The notes: generated by a model not told the origin, from the sequence alone. 47,933 bases of DNA from Natronobiforma cellulositropha (GCF_025629245.1 NZ_JANZXN010000057.1:1-47933), one strand, 5' to 3'; positions 1 to 7,586 are shown, counted from the stretch's first letter. Translations and numbers: made by a program.

Positions 1-1
1 A

Positions 2-91
2 CTGATCGACGACGCACAGAAGATCCACCAGCAACGGCCAGTGTTACAAGAGACGCTCGCTACCGCTACGCAACCGAGGTGTGAGTCTTAG
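2..91 (+). CDS. C-terminal fragment of an upstream gene (partial)
   Basis: An open frame enters from the left edge and ends at a TAG at 89-91, giving 29 residues that end in ATQPRCES. Third codon positions are mostly G or C early in the frame, as expected of coding sequence here. A second frame (1-84, ending in YATEV) is also open but has poorer third-position GC, so the choice is not secure. The fragment is too short to assign a family. Confidence 0.3.
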   Translation: MIDDAQKIHQQRPVLQETLATATQPRCES

Positions 92-121
92 CTAAAGACG
101 AATAATCCCTAGATTAAAGCG

Positions 122-143
122 GCCCGACTGTCTCGAGTCGGGC
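122..143 (+). other. 8-bp hairpin just upstream of the first complete gene
   Basis: gcccgact (122-129) and agtcgggc (136-143) form a perfect 8-bp stem with a 6-nt loop, ending 3 nt before the ATG at 147. An AT-rich segment (104-119, containing gattaaag) could be the TATA element. The hairpin might end transcription of the gene entering from the left, or mask the start of the next one. The sequence does not decide between these. Confidence 0.4.
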
Positions 144-146
144 TGA

Positions 147-1448
147 ATGCGCCGATCGATCGTCATCGCGGCCGTCGTGCTCACGCTCGCGTTCGTCTTC
201 GTCGGCGGCCCGTCGCTGTTGACCTCGCCGTCGACCAGCGACGTCGCCCCGGAGGAAGAAGAGACGCTGCCCGACGTGGTCTCGTTCGACGACGCAGCGA
301 GTGGCTTCTGGCCCTATTTGAACGCCCGCGAGAGCCACGAGAAACGGAGTCCGATCAACGTGATCGTCCGCGGCGAGACCGACGAGGTGGTCCGCGCCCT
401 CGCGGAGGAGACCGACGGCGAGTGGGACGAACTGGCCGAGGAACACGAGGACGCTGAGCCGGATACCTACGCGTTCCTGGCCGAAGAGCGCCACCACGCC
501 ACCGGCATCGAGTGGGGGGAGGCAGCGGGGACGACCCGCTACGCCTGGGTCGACCCCGGTGGCGACGACGACCCGCGCTGGGTGACCGAGACGCTCCAGC
601 TCGAGGACGGCGACTACTACGGCCAGCGCTATCACATCCGGCTCTACGAGACGCCGAACCCCGACGACCGGTGGGTCGCGATGCAGGGCCACACCGAACA
701 CTTCGACTGGTTCACCTTACGCCACCGCGTCGACGGTGTCGAGGCAGCCCAGTTGCGCATCGAATCCGACTTCATGTCGCTGCCCCAGGTCGACAACCAG
801 ACCAACGTCAGCCGGATCAACCTCGAGAACAGCGGCCCCTCCGACGCCGACGGCTGGGCGACGCTCGTCGACCTGACGGCGCTCGCCGTGATTCCGGCGA
901 CGCTCTCCCTCGCGGCGAGTCGCGGTGTCAGAGGGCGTGTCGAGGACCGCGCCGACGACCACCTGACCGAGGCCGACCGCGCCCGTCTCGCTGCGGCTGC
1001 CGACCGACTCGAGGCCGGCCACCTCGTGCTCGCGGCGACGATCCTGACGCTCTTCCTCGGCGTCCGCGTCGTCGGCGTCGCCTTAGAGCGGGGTGCCGAC
1101 TTCCTGACGATGCACGTGATCGCCGCCATCCTCTACCCGGTGATCACACTGGGGATTCCGATCGCGACCTACCTGATCGCACGCGGTCTCGAGCGGCGGA
1201 TGGACGCGGCGGTCGCGGCCTCGCTCTCGCTCGCGGTGGCCATCTGGATCGACTACGGACTGCTCGGGGTCGACTCGCTGCCGGTCGACGTCGTCGTCCA
1301 GCGGATCCTCGTCGTGGTCGCCCTCGGCCTGATCGCCGGCGGGGCGGCCAAACGTGCTACGCGTGACTCGAGTCTGAACGACATGGTGATCGCGGGGGTC
1401 GTCCTCTGGGCGCTCGTGCTCGTCGGGACGCTCTTCGGCTATCTCTAG
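147..1448 (+). CDS. conserved haloarchaeal multi-pass membrane protein with large N-terminal outer domain
   Basis: The protein has 433 residues and I do not recognise a named family. An N-terminal hydrophobic segment (about residues 3-21) acts as signal anchor. It is followed by an acidic soluble region (about 25-235) rich in Trp, Tyr and His, which includes the phrase SPINVIVRGETDEVVRAL. The C-terminal half carries about six membrane spans, near 237-258, 291-313, 321-345, 355-375, 383-400 and 414-432. The outer domain therefore probably faces the exterior and the rest sits in the membrane. The ATG at 147 gives the signal anchor directly, so the start is plausible. The gene stands alone; the next gene has its own operator. 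Coding is supported by strong GC3 and an acidic composition. Confidence 0.8.
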   Translation: MRRSIVIAAVVLTLAFVFVGGPSLLTSPSTSDVAPEEEETLPDVVSFDDAASGFWPYLNARESHEKRSPINVIVRGETDEVVRALAEETDGEWDELAEEHEDAEPDTYAFLAEERHHATGIEWGEAAGTTRYAWVDPGGDDDPRWVTETLQLEDGDYYGQRYHIRLYETPNPDDRWVAMQGHTEHFDWFTLRHRVDGVEAAQLRIESDFMSLPQVDNQTNVSRINLENSGPSDADGWATLVDLTALAVIPATLSLAASRGVRGRVEDRADDHLTEADRARLAAAADRLEAGHLVLAATILTLFLGVRVVGVALERGADFLTMHVIAAILYPVITLGIPIATYLIARGLERRMDAAVAASLSLAVAIWIDYGLLGVDSLPVDVVVQRILVVVALGLIAGGAAKRATRDSSLNDMVIAGVVLWALVLVGTLFGYL

Positions 1449-1521
1449 CGGCCGGTACGAGCCCCGACAGCACGCAACCCCCCTCGTTCGAACTCGCTGA
1501 CGGACCCGGCGGACGAAGCGT

Positions 1522-1548
1522 TTGTATACATTGAATACGTTGTATACA
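1522..1548 (+). promoter_or_regulatory. operator of three tandem 9-bp repeats in the toxin-antitoxin promoter
   Basis: Three consecutive 9-mers, ttgtataca (1522-1530), ttgaatacg (1531-1539) and ttgtataca (1540-1548), lie end to end and stop 2 nt before the antitoxin ATG at 1551. The outer two also form a perfect inverted repeat, GTATACA (1524-1530) and TGTATAC (1541-1547), with a 10-bp spacer. This geometry suits binding by ribbon-helix-helix or HTH antitoxin dimers and autorepression. The position over the expected TATA/start region is inferred to block transcription. Confidence 0.65.
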
Positions 1549-1550
1549 CT

Positions 1551-1841
1551 ATGGGCACGATCTCGGCGCGCGTTCCGGACGAACTCGAGGACGAACTCGA
1601 GCGCTACCTCGAAGACGAACGACTCGATCGGAGTACTGGCGTCAGAAAGCTCCTCGCGGACGGTCTCGAGTCCTGGCGGCGTGAGCGCGCACTCGAGCGC
1701 TTCACTGCGGGTGAGGTCACACTCACGAAGGCGGCGGCCGTAGCCGGGGTGTCGGTCTGGGAGTTCAGACAGCTCGTCCGCGAGCGAGAGGCCGCCTGGG
1801 TCTCCAGTGCAGACCTCGAGACAGATCTCGAGGACCTCTGA
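1551..1841 (+). CDS. UPF0175-type antitoxin (RHH/HTH DNA-binding protein)
   Basis: A protein of 96 residues. The first half (TISARVPDELEDELERYLED) looks like a ribbon-helix-helix strand-helix unit. The second half (about residues 50-80, FTAGEVTLTKAAAVAGVSVW) matches the helix-turn-helix core typical of UPF0175 proteins, which pair with PIN toxins in archaea. The stop at 1839-1841 is directly followed by the ATG of the PIN gene, so the two are translated from one message. By analogy it should bind and neutralise the PIN toxin and repress its own promoter through the repeats at 1522-1548. The start is well fixed because the ATG lies 2 nt after the operator and the N-terminus begins with the DNA-binding strand. 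Confidence 0.8.
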   Translation: MGTISARVPDELEDELERYLEDERLDRSTGVRKLLADGLESWRRERALERFTAGEVTLTKAAAVAGVSVWEFRQLVREREAAWVSSADLETDLEDL

Positions 1842-2348
1842 ATGTGGGTGTTCGATGCGACACCGCTGATCTATCTGGCGACGGTAGACCGGGTGGGCTA
1901 CGTTCGACAGCTCCGCGGGCGTCGGGTGATTCCCGCCCGCGTCTACGACGAGGTCGTCACCCGCGGACTCGAGGAGGGCTACCCCGATGCGAGACGCCTC
2001 GAGCGGGCCGTCGAGAACAGTGAGTTCGAGGTTCAGACCGTCGAGGAGACGGCGCTCACCGACCGGCTCCAACAGAACCCGACGCTCAGCGATGCAGATA
2101 TTGCGGTGCTCACCTGTGCGGCGACCAAGGACGGAACGGCCGTAATGGACGAAGCCGCTGGCCGGAGCGCGGCCGCGGTCGAGGGGATCGAGACGCGCGC
2201 GACGGCGTACCTCGTCTGTTCACTCGCGAAGCAGGGCAAGATCGAGACGGCTGCGGCACGCGAGACGGTCGACGCGATGGTCGACGCGGGGTGGTACTGT
2301 GCGCCCGATCTCTACGCGAAGATCGTCCGGACGCTCGAGTCACTCTGA
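1842..2348 (+). CDS. PIN-domain ribonuclease toxin (DUF3368-like)
   Basis: A protein of 168 residues starting immediately after the antitoxin stop. The PIN acidic set is visible: D5 (VFDATPLIYL), E37 (VYDEVV), D84 or D86 (TLSDADIAVL) and D103 (VMDEAAGR). These residues hold the catalytic Mg/Mn ions in VapC-like RNases. Length and motifs fit the DUF3368 branch, which is usually encoded downstream of UPF0175. The gene appears intact. The expected role is a growth-modulating endoribonuclease restrained by the upstream antitoxin; its RNA target cannot be read from sequence. A direct repeat tied to the neighbouring island begins only 7 nt after the stop codon. Confidence 0.8.
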   Translation: MWVFDATPLIYLATVDRVGYVRQLRGRRVIPARVYDEVVTRGLEEGYPDARRLERAVENSEFEVQTVEETALTDRLQQNPTLSDADIAVLTCAATKDGTAVMDEAAGRSAAAVEGIETRATAYLVCSLAKQGKIETAAARETVDAMVDAGWYCAPDLYAKIVRTLESL

Positions 2349-2354
2349 CGCGCG

Positions 2355-2384
2355 TCTCACTCGCGGCCGTGTCGCGTCACACAC
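2355..2384. repeat. left 30-bp direct repeat (putative attachment-site copy)
   Basis: This 30-bp segment matches 3830-3859 with 2 mismatches, including an uninterrupted 18-bp run (ccgtgtcgcgtcacacac, 2367-2384). The right copy is the 3' end of herA, coding for its last residues CVTRHGRE plus stop. Read on the minus strand this left copy spells the same CVTRHGRE-stop. Similarity ends at the repeat edges. Outer arms ccgtgt/acacgg (2367-2372 and 2379-2386 region) give a small dyad. The arrangement resembles the duplicated gene 3' end left by site-specific integration. Confidence 0.55.
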
Positions 2385-2445
2385 GGCGAATCAAACGCGC
2401 CGTGATTCCAAAAAGATTTCAGCCCGGAAGAACGATCCGGCGGAT

Positions 2446-2658
2446 ATGGTCCTCTCAACGAATTCGATATGGGACGAAGTCGCAGGAGATATCTCGGATA
2501 AATTGGTGATCGAGTACGAAGATGCGACTGTTTACGGCGATTTTGAACAGGAGCAGACACTTCACCGAGGCAAGGTTCGTATTCTCCCAAATGGTTGGGT
2601 TGCATTGCCTACTGACCGGCTACTGTCTCCCGAAGCAGTACACCATATCGATCCGTAG
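2446..2658 (+). CDS. hypothetical protein, 70 aa, inside the short island
   Basis: The ATG at 2446 opens a 70-residue frame (VLSTNSIWDEVAGDISDK near the start, ending SPEAVHHIDP). The frame upstream of this ATG is low-quality sequence running back into the direct repeat, so 2446 is preferred. Base composition is clearly lower in GC than the flanking genes. The pattern of short beta-strand-like stretches (KLVIEYEDATVYGDF, KVRILPNGWVALP) suggests a small beta-rich protein. No family is recognised. It is the first gene inside the interval framed by the 30-bp repeats. Confidence 0.5.
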   Translation: MVLSTNSIWDEVAGDISDKLVIEYEDATVYGDFEQEQTLHRGKVRILPNGWVALPTDRLLSPEAVHHIDP

Positions 2659-2888
2659 AGCCTCCGAGTCGATTGGACGAGTACCGCGGACCGGCCCGAG
2701 CAACTCGCCACTCCATCTCTCGTGGAGCGGTTTTCGGGTGAGAGATGGCGAGGTGTGTTCCGATCAGTCTACCTGCATATTGTGCACTGTAGTGGATGGT
2801 TCGATTTGGGAAATTCGAGAGAGACTTTGAGGAAGCGATGGGTGCATGAATCAACCATGGTACAATCATGCTGGGTTCATGACCAAGT

Positions 2889-2895
2889 CTTTAAG
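2889..2895 (+). promoter_or_regulatory. TATA element of the 2922 gene
   Basis: ctttaag is centred about 30 nt before the ATG at 2922, the spacing expected for a leaderless haloarchaeal transcript. It argues for that ATG over an earlier GTG at 2895 that overlaps the element. Confidence 0.45.
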
Positions 2896-2921
2896 TGATT
2901 ACAGCCCAAATAATCGACCAG

Positions 2922-3290
2922 ATGGCGAAATACAAGACACTCTGGGAGGCTGAGATTGAATCGACACACAAGGAAGCAGATGACTCTGGAAAGATGATTC
3001 AAGTGCTTGTGCGTACAGATGATAAACCTCATATCTCTATCAGAGATGCTTACAAAGGACCAGCAGGGAACTTCCTGAATAATCCTCCAACATACAACCC
3101 TGATGAAGAGGTCGAAGAGGAACTAATCGAGATTCTTCCTCAGGCTTTCAGGAAGGGTCGGATCTACAAGGAGGCTTTGAAGCAGTTCCAAGACTGTGAC
3201 GAGATTAGCGATGAACGGGCGATAGGGCTCCTTGACCTTATAGATGAATACGATGACATAACACAAATACTTGAACTGGTCGAGGCCTGA
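2922..3290 (+). CDS. hypothetical acidic protein with low-GC codon use
   Basis: The protein has 122 residues and begins MAKYKTLWEAEIEST. It is acidic and probably mostly helical in the second half (DEEVEEELIEILPQAFRKG onward), with no membrane segment or signal. Its codons use many A/T third positions, unlike the surrounding GC3-rich genes, which suggests recent transfer. I recognise no family. It may be cargo of the element framed by the 30-bp repeats. With only one other small gene there and no visible integrase, a function cannot be inferred. Confidence 0.65.
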   Translation: MAKYKTLWEAEIESTHKEADDSGKMIQVLVRTDDKPHISIRDAYKGPAGNFLNNPPTYNPDEEVEEELIEILPQAFRKGRIYKEALKQFQDCDEISDERAIGLLDLIDEYDDITQILELVEA

Positions 3291-3829
3291 AAGCGGTGTC
3301 CAGTGCCTAAAGTCACCTGCGTATTGCGCTGAAGATAGCAACCAGCGCTGAATCTACACTCTATATTCAGTAGGTTGTTTCTGAGCCTATCGGAGAGGTC
3401 GATAGCTGCTCCGGTAACGCCTTCGCCTGCGTTGTCCGCTACGAACCACCTGCGAACTGTGGTCCCCCACAATCGCAGCTCGCAGTTTTCGACGGCCGCG
3501 ATGCTCAACCCACTGGCCGTGGCGCGTGCTGGCGGCACGCCCGAGCATTGCGAGGGTGTGCCGACGACGCTGCGCGAGGGGCGAGTGAGCGACCAGCGGG
3601 AGCGAACGAGTCGGCTGGGGAGGGTGAGGCTGCGGTGGGTGGGACTTCGGAAGGGGCCGGGCGCTCGAGGGGCGTCGCGACGTGAGAACCGGAGCGAAGC
3701 GAGGACCGCAACGAGCGAGGTCCCTCGAGCGTCCGGGGGCTTCCGGCAGCAGTGTTCGCGACGACCGAACCGGCCGCAACACCGCTCAGGGACACACGGT
3801 CAGGCAGCGGTATGGGAACAAACTGACCC
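3291..3829. other. gene-free segment: purine-rich intergenic sequence inside the island
   Basis: No frame here has believable protein features; the open frames are Arg/Pro/Ser-rich products of GC skew. From about 3540 to 3740 the plus strand is strongly purine-rich, with tandem gagcga/gagcgaacgag-like words and a ggtgggtgggacttcggaa stretch (about 3634-3655). From memory similar stretches recur between genes in many haloarchaea. It could be a decayed repeat element; I see no inverted termini. Confidence 0.4.
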
Positions 3830-3859
3830 TCTCACTCCCGACCGTGTCGCGTCACACAC
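3830..3859. repeat. right 30-bp direct repeat at the herA 3' end
   Basis: This is the partner of 2355-2384 (28 of 30 identical). It contains the herA stop codon (3832-3834) and the codons for CVTRHGRE. Because it lies inside a conserved gene end, it is more likely the original sequence and the left copy the duplicate. The interval between repeat starts is 1,475 bp. Confidence 0.55.
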
Positions 3860-5721
3860 TGCGGGAGACCGATCAACTCGACGGGTTCTGAGTTGTCCGG
3901 CGAGTAGACGACCATCTGGCCTTTCTCCATGTAGGGGACTTTCGACTCGAGCGTCCGCGGGATGTTGACGCTCTTGATGGCGTCCTCGTCACCGAGGTTG
4001 AGGACGACCGTGGTGTTGATCTGTTTGAAGACGGGGTCGGCGATGTCCTGGGGGTCCTGGGTGATGAGAAACAGCCCGAGGCGCTCTTTCCGGCCCTGTT
4101 TCGCCGCGTCGGTGAACGTCGAGATGACCTTCCCGGCCTGGACGCTCTCGGCGTCAGCGAGGAAGTTGTGTGCCTCGTCCATCCCCAGGATGAGCGGCGT
4201 CTCCTTGATCCGGTCGTAGTCCGGGTCGTTCGAGAGTTTCTGGTCGATCAGCAGACTCGAGAGTGCGAGGACGACCGTCTCGGTCGCCCGGGTGTCGCTG
4301 ACGTGGTAGGTGGGGACGACGCTGAGACCGCCGGGGCGGACGAACGAATCGATGAGGTCGGTGATCGGCCGGGCGTCCTGGTCGAAGACGTGGCCGAAGC
4401 CGAGCGCCCGGCGGCGGACGGCGTCGAAGGTCGCCTCGTGGACGCGGCCGGACTCGTCGAGTTCCTCGCGGAGGGCGGGATCGTCGAGGAACGCCCGGAA
4501 CTCCTCGTAGGTGCCGCTCGAGCCGTACTGGCGGCGGAATCGCGGCAGGAGGACGCTCACCAGCGCGCCGTACTGGTTGTCGTTCAGGCCGCTGCCCGCG
4601 ACGAGCCACGGGTCGTCGTGGACCATCGAGAAGGGGATGGTGAACTCGAGACACTCCGCGCGGTGGTGGCTCGCCGCGTAGGTGGCGTCGCCGACTTTCG
4701 GGACGAACACCGTCGTCTCCTCGTGGCCGCCGTAGGCGATACCCTCGCGCTCGAGGCGGCGGGCGAACTCGCCGTCGAGGTCGGGGTTGTCGTCGTGCAT
4801 CTGGGCGTACTCGTCCTGGGGGTCGAACTGGACGACGGCGGGGGTCACCGTCCGGCCGTCGCTCATCGGGTAGCGCCGGTCGTCGCTCAGGTACTGCCGG
4901 AGGACGTTCTTCGCCGCGTGGGTCTTCCCGGAGCCGGTCCCGCCCGCGATCAGGGTGTGGCGAAACACCAGCGGGTCGCCCGCCTCGTAGTCGTCTTTGA
5001 CCCGGTAGTCGATCGTCGGCGGCGAGGCGGCCGTCCGCACCTTCTCGCCACCGACCGAGAGGTGCCCCAGGAAGACGCCCTCGTCGGGAATCTTGAGTCC
5101 GGTCTTGATCTCGTCGGTCTCGCTCGCCTGGCGGATAATCGTCCGGGGTTTGGGCACTCGGTCGGTCATCCGCCGCTTGAGGTCGTCGCCGTCCTCGTAG
5201 AGCACCGCCACCGGCTCGAGTTCGGCGACGAACTTGTAGTCGGTCTCGTCGCGCTCGTCGAAGCCGCTCGAGCGCATCGCCCGGCGGGCGTGGATCTCGG
5301 TTGCGTCGTCGGCGTGGTACTGCTGGGCGTACTCGAGGGCGGTGACGCGACAGAACAGCATCTCTCCGCGGGCGCGCCCGGCGGGCGTCGCCTCGTCGGG
5401 ATACGGCGCGAGCAGGTAGGTGCCGAGGCGCACCTCCGACCGGTGCTCCCGCGTCACGTAGGCGCGAAGCGCCGTCTCCTCGCCGTCTTCGCTCACGCGC
5501 AGCCCCTGTGAGACACAGAGCGCGCCGATGCCCACGTCCGTCCCCTGTGGCTCGACGCGCGTCGTCTCGAAGCCGTCGTCGCTCGCGTCCGTACTCGAGG
5601 CGCTCGCGTCGGCCGACGAGGTGCTCGCCTCCGCCGACGGCTCGCTCGAGGCGTCGGTGTCGGTGGTCTCGTCACCGCCATCGTCGGCGGAGAAGGTGCT
5701 GAAATCTCCCAGATCGGTCAT
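3832..5721 (-). CDS. herA: HerA-type DNA translocase/helicase
   Basis: A protein of 629 residues from the ATG at 5721; an in-frame ATG 18 codons upstream would add a non-conserved leader. HerA is a hexameric ATP-driven DNA pump that works with the NurA nuclease to resect double-strand breaks for recombination. Residues about 11-50 are a Ser/Asp/Ala-rich acidic linker. A beta-barrel-like region (about 60-235) follows. The ATPase core has Walker A GGTGSGKT (260-267), a Walker B strand LILGMDEAH (about 511-519) and a C-terminal segment LFLITQDPQDIADPVF typical of the family. The nurA gene lies 0.47 kb upstream on the same strand, separated by an oppositely oriented gene. The last codons form part of the 30-bp direct repeat. 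Confidence 0.9.
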   Translation of the reverse strand: MTDLGDFSTFSADDGGDETTDTDASSEPSAEASTSSADASASSTDASDDGFETTRVEPQGTDVGIGALCVSQGLRVSEDGEETALRAYVTREHRSEVRLGTYLLAPYPDEATPAGRARGEMLFCRVTALEYAQQYHADDATEIHARRAMRSSGFDERDETDYKFVAELEPVAVLYEDGDDLKRRMTDRVPKPRTIIRQASETDEIKTGLKIPDEGVFLGHLSVGGEKVRTAASPPTIDYRVKDDYEAGDPLVFRHTLIAGGTGSGKTHAAKNVLRQYLSDDRRYPMSDGRTVTPAVVQFDPQDEYAQMHDDNPDLDGEFARRLEREGIAYGGHEETTVFVPKVGDATYAASHHRAECLEFTIPFSMVHDDPWLVAGSGLNDNQYGALVSVLLPRFRRQYGSSGTYEEFRAFLDDPALREELDESGRVHEATFDAVRRRALGFGHVFDQDARPITDLIDSFVRPGGLSVVPTYHVSDTRATETVVLALSSLLIDQKLSNDPDYDRIKETPLILGMDEAHNFLADAESVQAGKVISTFTDAAKQGRKERLGLFLITQDPQDIADPVFKQINTTVVLNLGDEDAIKSVNIPRTLESKVPYMEKGQMVVYSPDNSEPVELIGLPQCVTRHGRE

Positions 5722-5819
5722 ACACACGTTATCCCAGTCGACCCACAAACCCGTTTCCCCTCGAGTACCCGGCAACGCCCCTCCACTGACCTTTTCCCTC
5801 TCCGGCCCGTACTGTAACT

Positions 5820-6176
5820 ATGCTCTTCGTACGCGGTCGCGCGAGAGGGACGGAGTTGACCGGCACGCTGTACGAACGAGGCGAGCGCGCCCCGACGTTC
5901 CGGGGCGCACCCGACGAGGACGCCGCCTACGTCTGGGTCTGTGACGAGTTCTACGAAGTCGACAGCGGTGGCTCGGTCCAGCGCCTCGACGACCGCGAGG
6001 TCCGGCTGGCCTTCGAGTCGCCGATGCCCCGGGGCTTCGACACCAAGACGCAGGCGCTCGAGGCCGCCGAGGATCACGTCCGGACGCAGTTCGCCCGCAT
6101 CGGCATCGGCTCGTCGGCGGTCGACATCGAGGTGGAGTCGGCCGACCACGACGCGGCAGTCGACTTGCCGAGCTAG
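5820..6176 (+). CDS. conserved haloarchaeal protein between herA and nurA
   Basis: A protein of 118 residues, beginning MLFVRGRARGTELTGTLYER. It contains alternating beta-strands, an aromatic patch AYVWVCDEFYEVD (about residues 36-48) and an acidic C-terminal half. No signal or membrane span is present. I believe it corresponds to a haloarchaeal domain of unknown function (DUF7113-like, from memory). It is transcribed opposite to herA and nurA, starting 98 nt from the herA ATG, so it shares a divergent promoter region with herA. Its stop lies 12 nt from the nurA stop. Placement inside the herA-nurA pair hints at a DNA-end-processing link, but that is association only. Confidence 0.75.
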   Translation: MLFVRGRARGTELTGTLYERGERAPTFRGAPDEDAAYVWVCDEFYEVDSGGSVQRLDDREVRLAFESPMPRGFDTKTQALEAAEDHVRTQFARIGIGSSAVDIEVESADHDAAVDLPS

Positions 6177-6188
6177 GCTCTCGAGCGA

Positions 6189-7466
6189 CTAGAAGCCCTC
6201 TTCGCCCCAGCGGTGGTCGTCGTAGGTGCGGCGCTCGGTGGTGTCGAAGCGCTCCTCGAGCGTCCGGCGGAGCGAGGCCTTCTCCGCGGCGCTGATCCGG
6301 GCGAGTTCGTCGGCCTTGGCGACGATCGTCGGTGGGCCGTGGGCGACGGCGACCTCCTGCAGGAGCTGCCGGGTGAGCGCCTCGCGCGTCTCCTCCTCGC
6401 GCGTGAACGCGTAGGGGGCTTCGATCCGGTAACAGAGGTCGTCGCGCGGGTCGTAGAGGACGAAGAAGGTGACCTCGTAGGCCTCGAGCGGGAGACGGCG
6501 CTCGACACCCAGTGCGTCGCCGTCGACCGAGAGCGGGCGGTCGACGCCGCCACGCGAGCGGAACCAGCCGGTGTAGGTCAGCGCGTCGGTCTCGCGCTCC
6601 CAGCGGGTCCCCTCCACGTCGTCGACGTACTCGCCACACTCGAGGATGCGCGTGAAGAAGGCCGAATCGTCGCCCCAGGGGGTTTCGATGCCCGCCTCCC
6701 GTTTCGCCTTGAGCGTCCGACAGAGGACGCGCGTCGCCGGATTCTTCACGAAGCCGACGAGCGGGACCTCCCGCTCGACGAACGTCTCGACGAGGCGGAC
6801 GTAGTTCTCGAGGACGGTCGTCGGCCGGGGGTCCTCGAGGAGGAAGTTCTCGAGGTCGGGGTGCTGGTCGGCCCACCGGAGCAGGCCGCGCGGGTAGAGC
6901 GGGCCGTCGAGGACGAGGAGGTCGCGCACGTCTTCGGCGTGGGCGAGGGCGTGTTCGCTCTCGGCGAGGTAGAGTGCGAGTGCGTGGACGACGCCCTCGG
7001 CGAAGCGTGGCAGCGGCGGCACCTTCACGACGCGCGAGCGACTGTAGCCCTCGTCGAAGCGGTCCCACTGGTCGTGGACGGTCATCGTCTCGTCGTTCGA
7101 GTGGGCCGTCGCCACCACCGTCCGCCCGCGGTGTACGTCCAGGTCGCTCGGGGTGGCGCTCATCGCCGCCTGCGCGATGTCGATCACCAGGCCGTTCTTG
7201 AACGTCGTCGGGTTGATCGTCCCCGCGTCGAGGCCGTGGCAGGTCGGAAACGGTGGCTCACAGAGGGCGATACTCTCGAGGTCGACCCGGTGGCGCGAGA
7301 CCGTCTCGACCGGCTCGAGGACTACCCGTCCGTCGTGGCTCAGCGGGTCGAGAAAGCGCTCCCAGACGGTTTCGGCGAACGCCCGGTGGTCGCGTTCGTC
7401 GACGCCGTGGTCGATCCGTCCCGCGAGTCGCGCGATGCCGTCGAAGTGAACCGGATCGAGTGTCAT
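6189..7466 (-). CDS. nurA: NurA 5'-3' nuclease, HerA partner
   Basis: A protein of 425 residues from the ATG at 7466 (MTLDPVHFDGIARLAGRIDH). NurA is a Mn-dependent nuclease that degrades 5' strands while held on the HerA hexamer. The NurA domain is recognisable: the metal-binding Asp in HGLDAGT (D80), a helix with acidic residues ALYLAESEHAL (about 163-173), the second Asp in LLVLDGPLYP (D187), and a late PPTIVAKADELARIS motif. The length is normal for haloarchaeal NurA. In many archaea herA and nurA flank mre11-rad50; neither of those genes is present here. A longer frame reaching 7523 is rejected because it adds a basic, unconserved leader. Confidence 0.85.
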   Translation of the reverse strand: MTLDPVHFDGIARLAGRIDHGVDERDHRAFAETVWERFLDPLSHDGRVVLEPVETVSRHRVDLESIALCEPPFPTCHGLDAGTINPTTFKNGLVIDIAQAAMSATPSDLDVHRGRTVVATAHSNDETMTVHDQWDRFDEGYSRSRVVKVPPLPRFAEGVVHALALYLAESEHALAHAEDVRDLLVLDGPLYPRGLLRWADQHPDLENFLLEDPRPTTVLENYVRLVETFVEREVPLVGFVKNPATRVLCRTLKAKREAGIETPWGDDSAFFTRILECGEYVDDVEGTRWERETDALTYTGWFRSRGGVDRPLSVDGDALGVERRLPLEAYEVTFFVLYDPRDDLCYRIEAPYAFTREEETREALTRQLLQEVAVAHGPPTIVAKADELARISAAEKASLRRTLEERFDTTERRTYDDHRWGEEGF

Positions 7467-7586
7467 ACCGGTTCTCACAGAGGGCACCGAGAAAAATCGT
7501 GGTGGTTCTCGCCCTCGTCTCACCGTGCGAACGATCGATCACGTTCGAACCAATGGTATGACGCGTCTCGGGCACCCAGCGGAACC

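Noticed and set aside
3387-3795. Minus-strand frames of 96 and 131 residues in the purine-rich segment
   Set aside because: They consist mainly of Arg, Pro and Ser as a consequence of strand purine skew, with no conserved look.
4168-5511. A 447-residue plus-strand frame opposite herA
   Set aside because: It is a GC-bias mirror of the herA coding frame. Composition is Val/Glu/Arg/Asp-rich with no domain, while the opposite strand shows clear HerA motifs.
5722-5775. Upstream in-frame start extending HerA by 18 residues
   Set aside because: The added residues are not typical of the family and would cross the divergent promoter region; the ATG at 5721 leads directly into the usual acidic N-terminus.
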